Under the pieces are notes generated by a model. The model was not told the DNA's origin. It made no database searches and saw nothing but the letters and a program-made list of their open reading frames with translations. Both the position numbers and the translations under genes were made by a program. Shown here one piece after another: positions 43,527 to 56,279 of a stretch of 64,000 nt of DNA (its first letter is position 1; each line of letters opens with the position of its first letter). The stretch comes from Corylus avellana (taxonomy: Eukaryota > Streptophyta > Magnoliopsida > Fagales > Betulaceae), in assembly GCF_901000735.1 (NCBI RefSeq), contig NC_081542.1, positions 41,378,375 to 41,442,374 of the forward strand. Direction: 5' to 3'.

Positions 43527-46336
43527 CAGTCCAATGACTCTCTCCTAAACCAATTCGTCTCCCTTCTCAGTTTTCTTTTATATTTTTTTTTAAAGAATTT
43601 GATCCAAGTATAGGCAGTCATCTCTAAAGAGTTTAAAGAAGGCTAATTTGTATTTAGGTAAGAAATGAGAATTCGTGTTGTGGCCGTGTGGTGAGAGTCC
43701 AAGGCGAAAACATGTTGAAATGTCTTCTTAACTAAAGTTGTAATGGTAGAATTGGTTCTTATATATCTTATTGGTTTGACACAATATGCCTTGTTGTACT
43801 TCCTTTCACAACTATGCTGACTTTTATGGGATTGCTTCGATGAAGAGATTTAGGTTGATTTGGATTCTGCAGTGGAAGCTGGCCAGTTTGGATTCTGCAG
43901 GTGTTGTTCTTACATTAACAAAGCCAGGTGCAACACCAAATACATTGGATTGTCCAAACGGTTCTTGTTTCCTCCATTCTGCAAGCCTTCAGTAACGTAT
44001 ACACAGAAAGAATTTTAGCACACACCTTCATTAACATCCATTCTGCAAGCCTTCATTTACGTCCAACAGCAGCTGCAAAATTTTCAGTCGTATATCAGAG
44101 AGAAAACTGAGAAAGGAGATGAACGGCTTAAGGAGAGACTTTTGGATTGCTTTCTATGTTTGAGCATATGTAAGAAGACACTTGGCAAATTATTAGACTG
44201 GGTTAGAGAAAATTTCTTCTTAATTAATTTGGAAAAAATTTATGTCATTCAATTTTTAAATGAATTATCCAAAATGTAACAGCACAGAAAAATGATAGAA
44301 TGCACCGCGCGCCAGTCATAGGAGTGTTTGTTGGGGGTGGCTGAACCACTCTCCTTAGGCTAGGGCCGGCCCAAAGGCTATGCAACTTAGGCCGTCGGCT
44401 AGGGCCCCCAAAAAAATGTTGGTAATTTTTTTTTTAATGAGTCCCAAAAAAAAAAAATTTTTTGTGAATTTTTTTTTTAATAAGGCCAAAAAAAATTTCC
44501 ATAAAAATTTAAGGCCTCTAGTAATGGTAAATTTAAGCCTACTTTCACATAAAAACGAGAACCTTCGGTCCTTCACTCATATCTATTATCTAGCCTGCAA
44601 TTTTTCTGACTCTCTCGAAGATCAAGAACTTTCATGCTAATTCTCCAAAACCTTCTTGGCTTCTTCTTCTCCAAAACGAGAAATCTCTAAGAACTCTTTA
44701 GTCCCTGTCTCTCTAAATTAGGTTTTATTGTTCTATTTTTATAATTTATTTTATTATAGTCAATATATATATAAATTGTGTTTGTTTAATTTGTTAATAT
44801 TTTTAATCAAACATGTCTACTAGTAGAAAATATGCATATAGATATGAAAAACTTCAATAAAAAAAAATAAATAAAAAAGAGAGAGAGAGAGAGAGAAAAG
44901 TAGAGAAACTGATTGAATCTCAAAGAAGAGCTCAAAATAAACTTGTTATTCGAAATAAACAAAATATAGAGGACAATTTAGGCGAAAAACTCATAAATGA
45001 ACAAAAAATTCATCAAAAAGAATTAGAAGATAATGAAAATACTATTGATGTATCTAATTCTATTGTTACAAATATTTATGACCCAAGCCAATGGAAAAAT
45101 ATTGATGGAAAATTAAGGGATTTATTAGAAAATGGTCAAATAAGATACAATAATTTAGATTTCCTAAAGATGAGAACTCTAGGCATTTTTCTAGTACATT
45201 TTATATACAAAAATTATCAAATGGGGAGCAGCATAATAGAAAAATGGCTAGTCTATTCAAAAGATTTAAATAGAGTATTTTGTTTTTCTTGCAAGTTATT
45301 TAATTCAAAACCTAATAGAACGCAACTAGATAATGAAGGAACAAATGACTAGAAAAATCTTAGTGCTAAGCTTAAAAGTCATGAAACAACCAATGAATAT
45401 ATTATTAACATGAATAATTGGGTTGATTTCGAAATGAGATTGTTAAAAAATAAAACAATTGATAAAAATTTCCAAGAACAAATTAACAAAGAGAAAGATC
45501 ATTGTAAAATAAAAATATAATAATAATATTTTTAATTTTTTTTTTACTTAAGCCTCATTTCAAAGTTTCGCTTAAGGCCCCAAAATACATTGAGACGGCC
45601 CTGCCTTGGGTCCACCTATGTGGGTCGCATGCATGCAAGCTCTACACCTTTCTTCTATGTGTGTGGCATTTTGGACATTTCAATTAAAAAGAACGGTCCA
45701 AATTATAATTATTATAGATTATATATTTTATGATGAAATTATAAGCTAGGCTCAACTAGATCTGTGATGATCTACGCTTTCTGAATTAATTGAGTCTAAT
45801 AGAACAGTAAGAAACTTATCTCTCTATAATTGTTATTTGAAGAAAACAACTTTGACGATGAGAAGTAGATCACATTTTCAACTTTACACCTTAAAAGTGT
45901 TTCCTGATGGTTGGAGGTACATGTTAATGTTGAAGACGAGAACTCTAACCATATCTTATCTTAAATAGGCTTCGAAACCGATAAGAAAAAAATCCTAGAG
46001 TTATTTTTGTCCCACAATAATTCATATACATCCATTAGTAAGGCTGGTGTAAAACACATGCTGCATACGTGTTGTTGTGTTGGACACCTCAATAAAGTCA
46101 AAACTTTAACATTACATCCGTACACTACCTATCTCAATACTTTATGTCCTACATTAAAACTAGACATTCTAAATAATAGATTTCCTTGATATTCAAAGAT
46201 TGCATTAAAGTTCGACATTTTCATACAATAGTTGCTCCACTGCCATTTAAAGTGACTTGCTTTTAGAGCCCCTCCTTGTAGTCGGCAATGTGACTCCGAT
46301 AAGACATCCTAAATATTGATTAGCTACTATCTTCTT
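43527..46336. repeat. duplicated downstream flank, copy 2
   Basis: Counterpart of 29590-30950. It has extra sequence, including an insertion near 43680-43860 and an hAT remnant at 44361-45603. Confidence 0.75.
44361..45603 (+). mobile_element. decayed hAT element with TTF-type zinc finger region
   Basis: Ends TAGGGCCGG and, inverted, CAGGGCCGTC. The flanks CCTTAGGC and CCTTGGGT look like a decayed 8-bp target duplication. From about 44812 the plus strand encodes the N-terminal part of a zf-TTF/DUF4371 hAT transposase (YDPSQWKNIDGKLRDLL and EKWLVYSKDLNRVFCFSCKLF), broken by stops near 44859 and 45350. The catalytic core and dimerisation domain are absent, so it is an internal-deletion derivative. 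Confidence 0.75.
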
Positions 46337-47723
46337 TCACCGACCTTGAAGATTCACAATCTCAGAGAAATCTTGTCCACTAATCCTACTACTACTACTA
46401 GACATGTCATTGGGCTGGACAATTTCCTCCTCAAGCTTGGCATCTTTGTCTGCACTTTCCTGCAGCTGCAATGCTAGCTCCAGGTCCTGCACCACATCAT
46501 TCATCGATGCCCGGTTGATTCCATTGTCGTGCAAACAATTAACCGCAATCTCAGCAAATGTTTTCAAACACTCGGTTGTTATTTCATCTTTCAATGACAG
46601 ATCAACGATCTGATCAACCTCTCCATTGCGATAGCATTCTAGAGCCCACTCTGTTAGGCACAATGCTTGCATCTCTCCAGTATGTATTATGGGTGGCTTT
46701 GAAGACAATACTTCGAACAAAACTACACCAAACGAGTATACATCAGACTTCTGAGACAATTGTTGACGTCGGTAATATTTTGGATCTAAATACCCAAAAG
46801 TACCCTTGACATTTGTGCTAACGTGGGCTTCAGACTTTCCTATTTTGGATAACCCAAAATCAGACACCTTTGCTACCCATTTCTCATCTAATAAGATATT
46901 TGTCGTCTTCACGTCACGATGAATGATTGTGTGGTTCGCACCCGTGTGAAGGTAGTTCAACCCACGTGCTGCACCGATACAGATTTCCAACTGTTGCTTC
47001 CAGCAAAGAGGAGGATTATCAGTAGTTTTGTGGAGATGATCACGGAAGGTCCCACGAGCCATAAAATCATAGAGGAGGATCATCTCATTGCCATCGTTAC
47101 AGTAGCCTATTAAAGAAACGAGATGACGGTGGCGAAGCTGGGAGAGCATCTCGATTTCGGTCTCAAACTCGTGAGCCCCTTGTTGAGAACCGGGTGTCAA
47201 CCGCTTGGTCGCAACTAGGTTGGCCCCATCGTCAATGTTTATGTACCCTTTGTACACGTTACCAAACCCACCAACACCAATTATAAGAGCGTCGTCAAAG
47301 TTGTCGGTGGCTGCTTTAATCTTAGCCAATGAAAAATGACGACACTGATCAGACGGCAAAGATGACCTGCAGGTCTTTGTTGAGTCCTGATCTCTTTTGC
47401 ACTACCGGAGAATGAAGAATCCGAGAATGGATAGCACAACAAAGCTGAAAACTCCACCACCACCGAGACACCTATTATTGTAGTGTTATTCTTGGACTTG
47501 GTCGGTGCTGTTGATGGAGCTATTATTGTAGTGTTTTTCTTGGGTTTCGTTGGAGGGATCAAAGCAACTAGGCCGGGATTGGATATGCCATTAGAGGTGC
47601 CTGCTTTAATGATTTCGACACCGTTCAAGATTGCATCATTGTAAAGAGCGTGCGTCTCTTTTGAGTTTGCTTTCAATGCGAGAGAGAGGTTCATTTTCTT
47701 GTCGCCTTCTTTGCCAAACATGG
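46337..47723 (-). pseudogene. CrRLK1L receptor kinase pseudogene, copy 2, 5'-truncated
   Basis: Sister of the 30951-33426 copy. The kinase part is an open frame of about 340 codons with the glycine loop GVGGFGNVYKG, the lysine in [16 protein letters not shown] and a normal SDFGLSK, ending at 46337. Upstream it is broken: a TAG just after the transmembrane helix (near 47402), a 1-bp loss near 47464 that shifts the helix frame, and complete loss of both malectin domains. The coding match stops at MFGKEG, exactly where an LTR begins (47724). The kinase frame lacks an upstream ATG, so it is unlikely to be translated as it stands. Confidence 0.88.
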
Positions 47724-48604
47724 TGTTAGTTCTTATGTTGGCTTAATTCAGTTCCAAAATGCAGATGCTACTGTTCACGGCTCAAACACTGATATAGAAT
47801 GCTCAGAATCCAATCTCCACCGTTCATAATGTAGATTCATGTGTTATGAACGTCCCTGCAAAATTTCAGCTCAATCGGACCACAAACGCCCATCGATCGG
47901 AGTTGTTGATGAAGACTGGACAGGCCGGGTCCGGACCTCCAATTCCCCGGGTCCGGACCCCATTTCCAGAAACTGTTTTTTGAAGGAGGGGTCCGGACCG
48001 CCAGAAGCAGGGTCCGGACCCCATTTCCCGAAAGTTCATTTTATGAGGCCTGTCCGGACCTCAGATTTGCAGGGTCCGGACCTGGCTGACTTATTAGGGT
48101 TATTTTCTATTTAAACACGATTTTGCTACATTTATATGTACGTATTTTGGAGAGCAAAATTAGAGAGCTTAGAGAGAGATATTGTTCTAGCTTATTTGAG
48201 AAGGGATTAAATACGTGAAGCCAATCGGAGTTCCGGTGAAAGGAAATCTTATAGAAGAATTGTGCCAGATGTTCTGGAAAGGGCTACTGCGGTAGAAGTC
48301 AAGTGGGTCGCTTGTCGTGTACAAGGAAGAGTAAATTGCAAAGGTTTTGTAATTCTTCTTGTATTCCTTATTCTTCTTATAGTGGATTGATTTCCTGGGT
48401 TTGGCTGCCCCGGAGAGGTTTTACATTTAGAGAGTTCTCTAAATGGTTTCCTCTTCGTAACCAAATATCTGTGTTCTTGATTTTCATTACATATTTGTAT
48501 TTGGTTGATTATTGATTGTTAGGTTAGATCTAATTCCGCTTAATATTTGTGAATCACCTAGACTTTTGAATAGGTGTCGTTTGGAGTCATTTTTAGAATT
48601 TTCA
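47724..48604 (+). repeat. left LTR of element 2
   Basis: Starts TGTTAGTTCTTATG and ends TTTTCA. U3 has GGGTCCGG-type palindromes (about 47927-48085), pairing TCCGGACC sites as in element 1 but with different spacers. Confidence 0.9.
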
Positions 48605-48605
48605 A

Positions 48606-48618
48606 TTGGTATCAGAGC
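48606..48618 (+). other. primer-binding site (initiator tRNA-Met type)
   Basis: TTGGTATCAGAGC one base after the LTR, complementary to the 3' end of plant initiator tRNA-Met as in most copia elements. Element 1 has lost this site. Confidence 0.9.
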
Positions 48619-48673
48619 GGGTTCACTCTGTGAAGGATTTATTTCCTGAGTGTGATCCGAGACTCCATATCAA

Positions 48674-50512
48674 ATGTCTCATACTGTTGCTCCTAATTCT
48701 CTTCCCGTCTTTGACGGAACAAATTATACGCTTTGGAAAATTCGTATGAGAGCATATTTTAAATCCATTAATGTTTGGCATATTGTCGAATCTGGATGGA
48801 CACGTCCAGAAAAAGTAATAGCTGAATGGACAACAGAGGAAAAGAATAATGCTACTGCGAATGACAAAGCTATAAATGCTATTTACATCTCTGTTTCAAA
48901 TGAGGAATTTTCTAGAATTTCTAGATGTGAAATAGCTAAGGAAGCCTGGGAAACTTTAGAAATCACACATGAAGGAACTAAGGTTGTTAGAACTTCAAAA
49001 ATTCAAATGTTGGTTTCTCAGCTTGAGGAGATTAGAATGCAGGAAGATGAAACTTTTGATGAATTCTATTCAAAGCTTAGTGTCATTAGAAACTCTACCA
49101 TTAATTTGGGAAAGAAAATGGATGATGCTAAAGTGGTGAAAAAAATCTTAAGATCTTTGCCTGAGAGGTTTATTCCCCAAATTGCTGCTATACAACAGAG
49201 CAAGGACTTAGATACTATGAGAGTAGAAGAACTTGTAGGTTCCCTTCAGACCTTTGAGCTAATTCTTCCTAAACACAAGAATACCAAAAATATTGCTCTT
49301 AAGGCAAAAAATGTTAAGGTTGACTCTTGTGGTTCATCTGATGAGGATTCTGGAAATGAGGAAGAAATTGCTATGTTTGCTAAGAAGTTTAGGAAATTCT
49401 TTAGAGCCAAGAAAGGAAATTTTAGAAATAACAATTCACAATTTTCTGAGAAATCTAGAAATGAGAATGTTGAGAAAGGAAAGTCACCTAGAGGTATCAA
49501 GTGTCACGAATGTGGAGGACATGGGCATATTCGTGTTGACTGTGCTAACTTGAGAAAGTCAAATGGCAAGGCATTTAATGTGACTCAAAGTGATGAGTCA
49601 GACAAGGACGATGCTGAACAAGGAGTTAATTACTTAGCATTTTGAGTTAGTTATGAGAGTGAGCATGAGAATAGTGAGTGTAATTCTCAAGACAAACAAG
49701 GTGTGTCCGATAATGATTCGGAAGAAGAAGATGATTTGCAAAATGCTTATAATAATCTCTTTGTGGAATACACTAAACTGAAAAAGCTGAATAAGCAGCA
49801 ATTGAAGAAACTCAATGAAGTGAATCTTGAAAATGATCAACTTTCTGTCACCTTAACTGATTCTCTTGCTACTCATAATACTTTGATGTCTGAAAATCAA
49901 ATGCTAATTGCCAAAGTGAAATCCTTAGAGAATGAACTGAATGAATCAAAGAATCATTTAAAAAAATTCTCTAGTGAAAAGCTAAATCAAATGCTACATA
50001 ATCAGAAACATTCGTTTGATAGAACTGGATTGGGTTTTGATAAATCTGCTATTTTATCTACTAATGTTGCTTCTTCTTAAAAGATGATTTTTGTGAAACC
50101 AGTGAACAAAGAAGATAGCTTGGCTGAAAAGAAGGTAATTTCTCCTCAAATTTCCAAAGGTGGAAAAGGTAAGGGAACTCTAACTGATTCCTATATGTCT
50201 AGTTCTAAGTCGAGAAGTATGCACATGTTAAGGAACCAACCTTCTCAAAGATTTATTCCTACGTGTCATAACTGTGGTAAGATTGGACATATTCGTCCTA
50301 AGTGTTTTCAGCTTAACAATCATGAGCCTAAAAGAGAATATTTCCATTCTAGAAATAGTTATGAGAAATTATTCAACATGATGAGAGACGTAGTAACACG
50401 GTTAGATGTCTTGGATAAGAGTCACACAGTTGTCCCTGATGTGAAGAAAGTTTGGGTCAAGAAGATTAATACCATTCACCCATTGAGGGGGAGGGGTAAT
50501 GGACTCACCTAG
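48674..50512 (+). pseudogene. gag of element 2, two in-frame stops
   Basis: ATG at 48674 followed by a gag domain (FDGTNYTLWKIRMRAYF, NVWHIVESGW), a CCHC knuckle at about 49502 (CHECGGHGHIRVDC), a coiled-coil region, and a second CCHC at about 50265 (CHNCGKIGHIRPKC). The whole runs in one frame but is cut by TGA at 49643-49645 and TAA at 50078-50080. It ends at TAG 50510-50512, where pol would begin in element 1. Confidence 0.88.
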
Positions 50513-50519
50513 ATTAGGT

Positions 50520-51860
50520 GGGCACATAGACCATGCCTAGAAATTGAGCATATTGATATTTGTCTATAGCTGTTCTAGGGCATTTTTTTCTTAATTTTTG
50601 TTTGCTTTGTTTTTATTTTCTTTGATTATTTTTTATTCTTTTAGATTGTTTTAATTGTTAGATACTCAGTTTCTCATGTCTTGTGCTCAAATGAATATAT
50701 TACATATGAGTGGGGTCAATATTTCTGCAATTTACATCTATTGCTCCATATGTTTCTGATAAACCTTGTTTTTCTGAAGACTGTTAAAGGAGTAAGAGTC
50801 AGTTTTTCTCATGTTCGAAATTGTGCACTTTTTGCCCCCATTAGGTTTAGATTTTTGTTATGTGTTAGGGAATTTGGAGCAAACATTTTGCTTGGAAGAT
50901 AGGTTGTGTCAGTTCTATCCACTTGACCAACTCGTTAGTTGAACCTAGCTCCTAAAAAATTCCAACATTTTCCAAAAAAAAAAAAAAAAAAAAAAAAAAG
51001 GGATAAAATAAGCTCAAATGACTTAGTTTTGCTTCTGTCTGTCCCTAAAGAAAGAATCAGTGATCAAATCATTGTGGAAATAGATGATTACTAAAGGACA
51101 TGGTAAAAGAAAATGATCAGTCTCAGGGGGAGTGTATCGGATGAGGGAATCTAGTCCTAACATTATAAGGTTTTACTGTGGTTTGAATCAGACTGCTGGT
51201 CTTCCTTTACAAAATGTCTGCCTAGATTTACCTTTCATTGATGAAATCTTAGTTAATGGGAGTACTCACACACTACACCATCACATGAGAGTTCTGATTA
51301 TTGCCTACTTGACTGCATTCACAGACCAAGGTTGTGTCATGCATATGGTACATTTACGGTGTAAGTGTAGCTTGTTGATCACTCCGAATTGTTTAGATAT
51401 TCATACGAGCATGCATGATCTATTGCTTATCTATACAAGTTTTCTTTGGTGTTTTGTTTTTTTTTTTAAAAAAAAAAAAGAAAAAAAAGAAAAAAAAAAA
51501 AGGAAAGCTTTTGGATATTCATTGTGCAATACATGAGTCATTGATGTGTTATCATGTGTGTTCATTTAACTTTTAAAGGGGGGGAAACATGCTTTGCATT
51601 TCCAGTTTCCTGTTGTTAATTGAGTCATACATTGAGGGGGAGTTTTGCTGATGTTTCTTTATAATCACGCATCATTTTTTTTTTCATGAGTTTTATTTAT
51701 GTCTTCTTGTTCCACATATGCCTTGATGTATTTTGTGAAGTGTTTCAGGAAACATGAAGACCTTTTGTCATTCTGTGACAAAAAGGGGGAGTAAATATGG
51801 GGAGATGATGGGATTGGTTCGACATTTTGGTTTTGTCACTGAATTGCCAAAGGGGGAGTT
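50520..51860 (+). other. post-gag spacer of element 2 with polypurine tracts
   Basis: Homologous to 18710-19620 of element 1 up to about 51440. AGGGGGAG-type tracts are at about 51125, 51637, 51785 and 51852 (the last directly before the LTR), with an A-run at about 50976-50999. No ORF3. Confidence 0.75.
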
Positions 51861-52739
51861 TGTTAGTTCTTGTGTTGGCTTAATTCAGTTCCAAAATGCA
51901 GATGCTACTGTTCACGGCTCAAACACTGATATAGAATGCTCAGAATCCAATCTCCACCGTTCATAATGTAGATTCATGTGTTATGAACGTCCCTGCAAAA
52001 TTTCAGCTCAATCGGACCACAAACGCCCATCGATCGGAGTTGTTGATGAAGAGTGGACAGTCCGGGTCCGGACCTCCAGAATCCGGGTCCGGACCCCATT
52101 TCCAGAAACTTGATTTTTCAAGCAGGGTCCGGACCTCAATTCCCCGGGTCCGGACCCCAGTTCCCGAAAGTGCATTTTATGAGGCATGTCCGGACCTCAG
52201 ATCTGCAGGGTCCGGACCTGGCTGACTTATTAGGTTTATTTTCTATTTAAACACGATTTTGCTACATTTAGACGTACGTATTTTGGAGAGCAAAATCAGA
52301 GAGCTTAGAGAGAGATATTGTTCTAGCTTATTTGAGAAGGGATTAAATACGTGAAGCCAATCGGAGTTCCGGTGAAAGGAAATCGTATAGAAGAATTGTG
52401 CCAGATGTTCTGGAAAGGGCTACTGTGGTAGAAGTCAAGTGGGTCGCTTGTCGTGTACAAGGAAGAGTAGATTGCAAAGGTTTTGTAATTCTTCTTGTAT
52501 TCCTTATTCTTCTTATAGTGGATTGATTTCCTGAGTTTGGCTGCCCCGGAGAGGTTTTACATTTAGAGAGTTCTCTAAATGGTTTCCTCTTCGTAACCAA
52601 ATATCTGTGTTCTTGATTTTCATTACATATCTGTATTTGGTTGATTATTGTTTGTTAGATCAGATCTTATTCCGCTTAATATTTGTGAATCACCTAGACA
52701 TTTGAATAGGTGTCGTTTGGAGTCGTTTTAGAATTTTCA
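51861..52739 (+). repeat. right LTR of element 2
   Basis: Starts TGTTAGTTCTTGTG and ends TTTTCA; 879 bp. Carries the same kind of TCCGGACC pairs (about 52066-52215). Confidence 0.9.
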
Positions 52740-52869
52740 CAATGCTTAATTGAGTAAGGTAGGATATTCAAATTATTCACTTCGCGAACCAAAATAATTA
52801 ACTACTTCGCTTAGACAGGCATGGTGGATCTGGATCTGGCTTATCACATGGCCCGTCACAATATATTTG

Positions 52870-53575
52870 TTCAATAGGGGATAGGTTTGACAATTAACGA
52901 GGTCAAATGATCTTTAACCACCCCAGTTGATGTCCCAATACCATCTCCATTTTGGAAGAGAAACTGAGCAGTACGCGCCATGCATGTTTATTGACTTAAT
53001 GGACTTTGGCATGGAGTTTTTGGCACTCTCCTCATTCAGCTTTTTCCATGAATAGTTGATTAATCTCTTTATGTGATCTTGAGCTTCTTCTTTAGATATA
53101 CTTTCTTGTACCATGTAGCACTCTATGGATTTCGCAACATCACCCCTCTTGCTTTCAGACTATGATCACAGAAGAAATAGAAATTCACCAATCAAACTAA
53201 CTTCTCATGCAAGAAATAGCTTTAATCAATTGCAACAATTTGTAGCAGACGTACCTCTGAAGTCCCCAAATCATCACTTAGTCGAGTTATGAGGGATGCC
53301 CAATGTATAAGCTCAGAGCCATGCTTGAAGCAATCAAGTGCTTCTTTTGATATGGTGCACCCAAGCAGAACATAAACATGGACTATGGCTGAAGGACCAC
53401 CCACAGAAATCCATGCATTTAATTTCTAAGTACTCGTTCAGCGTTGGAGTGTATCCACTGGAAAACCATCGTCTTTCTACCAAATATGATCGCCAAAGAT
53501 TTGCCCACTGCCACGAAAACAACGGCATGCATGTATAACTCTGCATTTTTAATATGGACAGGATTACCATCTTTT
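52870..53575 (-). pseudogene. terpene synthase 3' exons (remnant)
   Basis: Two exons of a class I terpene synthase C-terminal domain on the minus strand. The first is about 53223-53575, with WISVGGPSAIVHVYVLLG, HWASLITRLSDDLGTSE and the NSE/DTE-region context. The second is about 52872-53158, with ESKRGDVAKSIECYMVQE, DHIKRLINYSWKKLN and the typical C-terminus around FLFQNGDGIG. Exon 1 has a frameshift near 53425 and exon 2 another near 52988, each consistent with 4 extra bases (TTAA and CATG). The N-terminal domain and the DDxxD exon are missing. Such enzymes make mono- or sesquiterpenes from prenyl diphosphates; this one is dead. Confidence 0.85.
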
Positions 53576-53619
53576 TATTTATTTCTTTATTAGTTTTCCC
53601 TAATCTCTGTCTTTATGTG

Positions 53620-55204
53620 AATATGTGGTTCTTTATATATCTCTTTCCTTTTCCTTTTTTTTTTTTTTTTCTCAAAAAAAAAAAAAAATCTTTGTGTATA
53701 TAATTGCAGATAGCATCTTTGAATCTCGTGCATCTTCTGGCAGGAACCTTCTTCAAGCTAGAAAAGGTGTTAATCTTCACCGCTGATTTCTTGCTTTTGG
53801 ATCAGAAATTTTTTTGGGTTTGATTTACTATGCATTGCTGTGAGTGTGAGATCTGATAGCTCAAAGCTTCAAACTTTGGTTTTATGCCCATTCTTTCAAG
53901 TTTTCAATTAGGTCTAGTTGGATGATAAAGATGATGCATCAAATCTGTTATATTGTGTGGTGTGCTAGCTGATTTATTTCTAGAGGCTTATGGATTTGCA
54001 TTTTCAGGCATTGCCCTTTGTAACCATTACTACTAATTTTTGCCTTTCAGATTCCCTTCCTATTATTATTACCCTTTTAATTTTTTTTTTTTGGTTTTGA
54101 GGATTTTCTTTTCTGTTATTAGTTAAAAGCATTACGGAAATGGTATTGAGAAATTAATTGAATTAAAGCCTAGCGACTAAGGTTTTGACTTTGTGCATGA
54201 TTATACTGAGTTTAATTAGTCATATCTCTGATCCATTCAAGCCATATGGCCATGGGTTGTCTATATACCCATGTGATGATAGAATAGCCAACTGGTTTCT
54301 GATGTGCATATATCTAATTCCTCTTTAGCCTGTTTCAATTCTGCAAAGAGCCCTTGCTTTGTTACTTGATGAGAGGTGCCGGATTTGATGGAGAATATTG
54401 CTAAGGAAGTTCATTTGTTTGCAATCTTTTGAATGTTTTTGTTTTCTCTTCTCAAACCGGAAACATTTATTAATAACTCAAGTACAAAACACTTTTTCAA
54501 ACCAAAAAAAAAAAAAAAAAAAAACCTCCATAACACATTAACAGGCAATGCTCTTTTAAAGCATTATTACAACATCGCTCTACCCAATATATATCCAAAG
54601 GCTTCTAATGATATTTAGATGATTAACAAGATATTTTATCATTTAATATTTTAATACTCCAATATGATGGTATAACCTATATCCCAAAAGCGTGTTCAAT
54701 AACAGCATTCTAATAAATATCTTAAATATTCCACTAAGCATTATTTTAATCAATCAACCAAAAAATAAAATAGAAGTAAACAGAATTTTATTCTACATAT
54801 AAAGAATTCTTTTGTTCTACTTTGGGTGGGGCCTGATTTTATGATGTTTTCTGAGTTTTTAGTGATTAACTGGGACATGGGGTCAAAGGTATGTCATTTG
54901 CTTGCCTTAAAGAGTTGGTGATGTATATTTGGTGACGTACATCAGCAACCTTGTAATTGCCACTCCTAGGATTAAAGTCCAATGTCCATAGTCCACTAAG
55001 GCCCTTTATTGCCATGTGTAAGGGGCAGCTTCACATTAATCAATTATTGACTCTAATCCCAAAAGAACAAAGACATGACTTCCAAAAAGACATCTTTAGC
55101 ACGCCTCTTTAATGTCATAACCCTTATGTATCTTAGATGTTGGTAAATAGTTCCAAGTTGAATAGTTCCATATTATAGAGGTAACGTTTATCTTTTCTAA
55201 ACAC
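53620..55204. other. intergenic, no gene seen
   Basis: T/A runs (near 53655-53690, 54085, 54504) and AT-rich sequence. No repeat family or coding frame is recognised. Confidence 0.5.
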
Positions 55205-56275
55205 GCTTGTGATTAAACGTAGGGAAGGAGTAACTTGTGATAGTGACATCGAGATGGATAAGAATTGGATGCAAGAACCTATTCAATGTTTAGATCGATA
55301 TCTAAAAGGACTTAAAGAATTCCTTACAATGGCGCGTCCATGTGTGGATGTAAATGGTATTATGAGATGTCCATGTCGTGATTGTGCAAATCAATATTTT
55401 CGTCATATTGAATTGGTGGAGAGTCACTTGTATCTACATGGAATTGATCACACATACACTTGATGGATATTTCATGGGAAGAAGATCCGTGTAGTATAAA
55501 CGTGATTGACAACTTACACATTGATACAAATGTGAGGATAGAGGAAGTTGATGAGATCGAAGAATTGTTAGGCAACGTTCAAATGGGGACATTTTTGGAA
55601 GCCAACATAGGTGAATCCTCTACTAGTCGGGGTCCGACAACTGACAATCACGAACTATGGGAAGATGGCATGGGTGAACTTTATCCAGGCTATGATAAAT
55701 TTACAAAAGTAGCTTTTATTTTGAAGATGCTTAATATAAAGACGATTTGCAATATAAGTAACAAGGCATTCGATATGATTATTAAGTTGATAAAGGAGGC
55801 CCTTCCTGATTGAGAGACATTGCCATGCTCGTACCGAGCAGCAAAGCGATATTGCCAGGACTTGAGTTTTGGTTATGAGTCTATACATGCATGCCAGAAT
55901 GATTGTGTGCTTTTTTGGAAGGAACATGTTGATAAAGTACAATGCCCAACATGTAACACTTCAAGATGGAGTTGTGTTAAGCGTAGCGGCAAGAAAATTC
56001 CTCAAAAGGTCTTGCGGTATTTCCCAATAAAATCGAGGTTGCAACGATTGTTCATATCGAAAGATATGGCCAAAACTATGAGGTGGCACAAAGATGAACG
56101 AAAAGATGACAGCAACACTCTACGTCACCTAGCCAATGGTCTTGCATGGAAAGAGTTTGATAAAGAACATGAATGGTTTGCTCGTGATTCTCGCAACGTG
56201 TGACTTGGTTTGGCAAGTGATGATTTCAACCCATTTGGTAATATGACTACCACATATAGCATATGGCCATATGCT
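55205..56275 (+). pseudogene. CACTA TNP2 transposase fragment
   Basis: The N-terminal transposase-associated domain (MDKNWMQ, CPCRDCANQYF, HLYLHGIDHTYT) is followed by the Transposase_21 (tnp2) core start (LYPGYDKFTKVAFILKML, SYRAAKRYCQDLSFGYESIHAC, KVQCPTCNTSRW, KVLRYFPIKSRLQRLF, MRWHKDERKDD, NPFGNMTTTYS). It is broken by TGA at about 55461, 55811 and 56201 and by a frameshift near 55485. It stops before the rest of the catalytic domain, so it is non-functional. Confidence 0.88.
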
Positions 56276-56279
56276 ATAT

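Larger units (their letters stand above)
47724..52739 (+). mobile_element. gag-only Sirevirus-like LTR element (element 2)
   Basis: LTRs at 47724-48604 and 51861-52739, a primer-binding site at 48606-48618, gag, and then directly the post-pol spacer and polypurine tracts. Protease, integrase, RT, RNase H and ORF3 are all absent. gag is close to that of element 1, and the LTR 3' halves are shared, but the U3 parts differ. The flanks (CATGG left, CAATG right) are not a target duplication, which points to recombination or flanking deletion. The LTRs differ more from each other than those of element 1. Confidence 0.88.
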
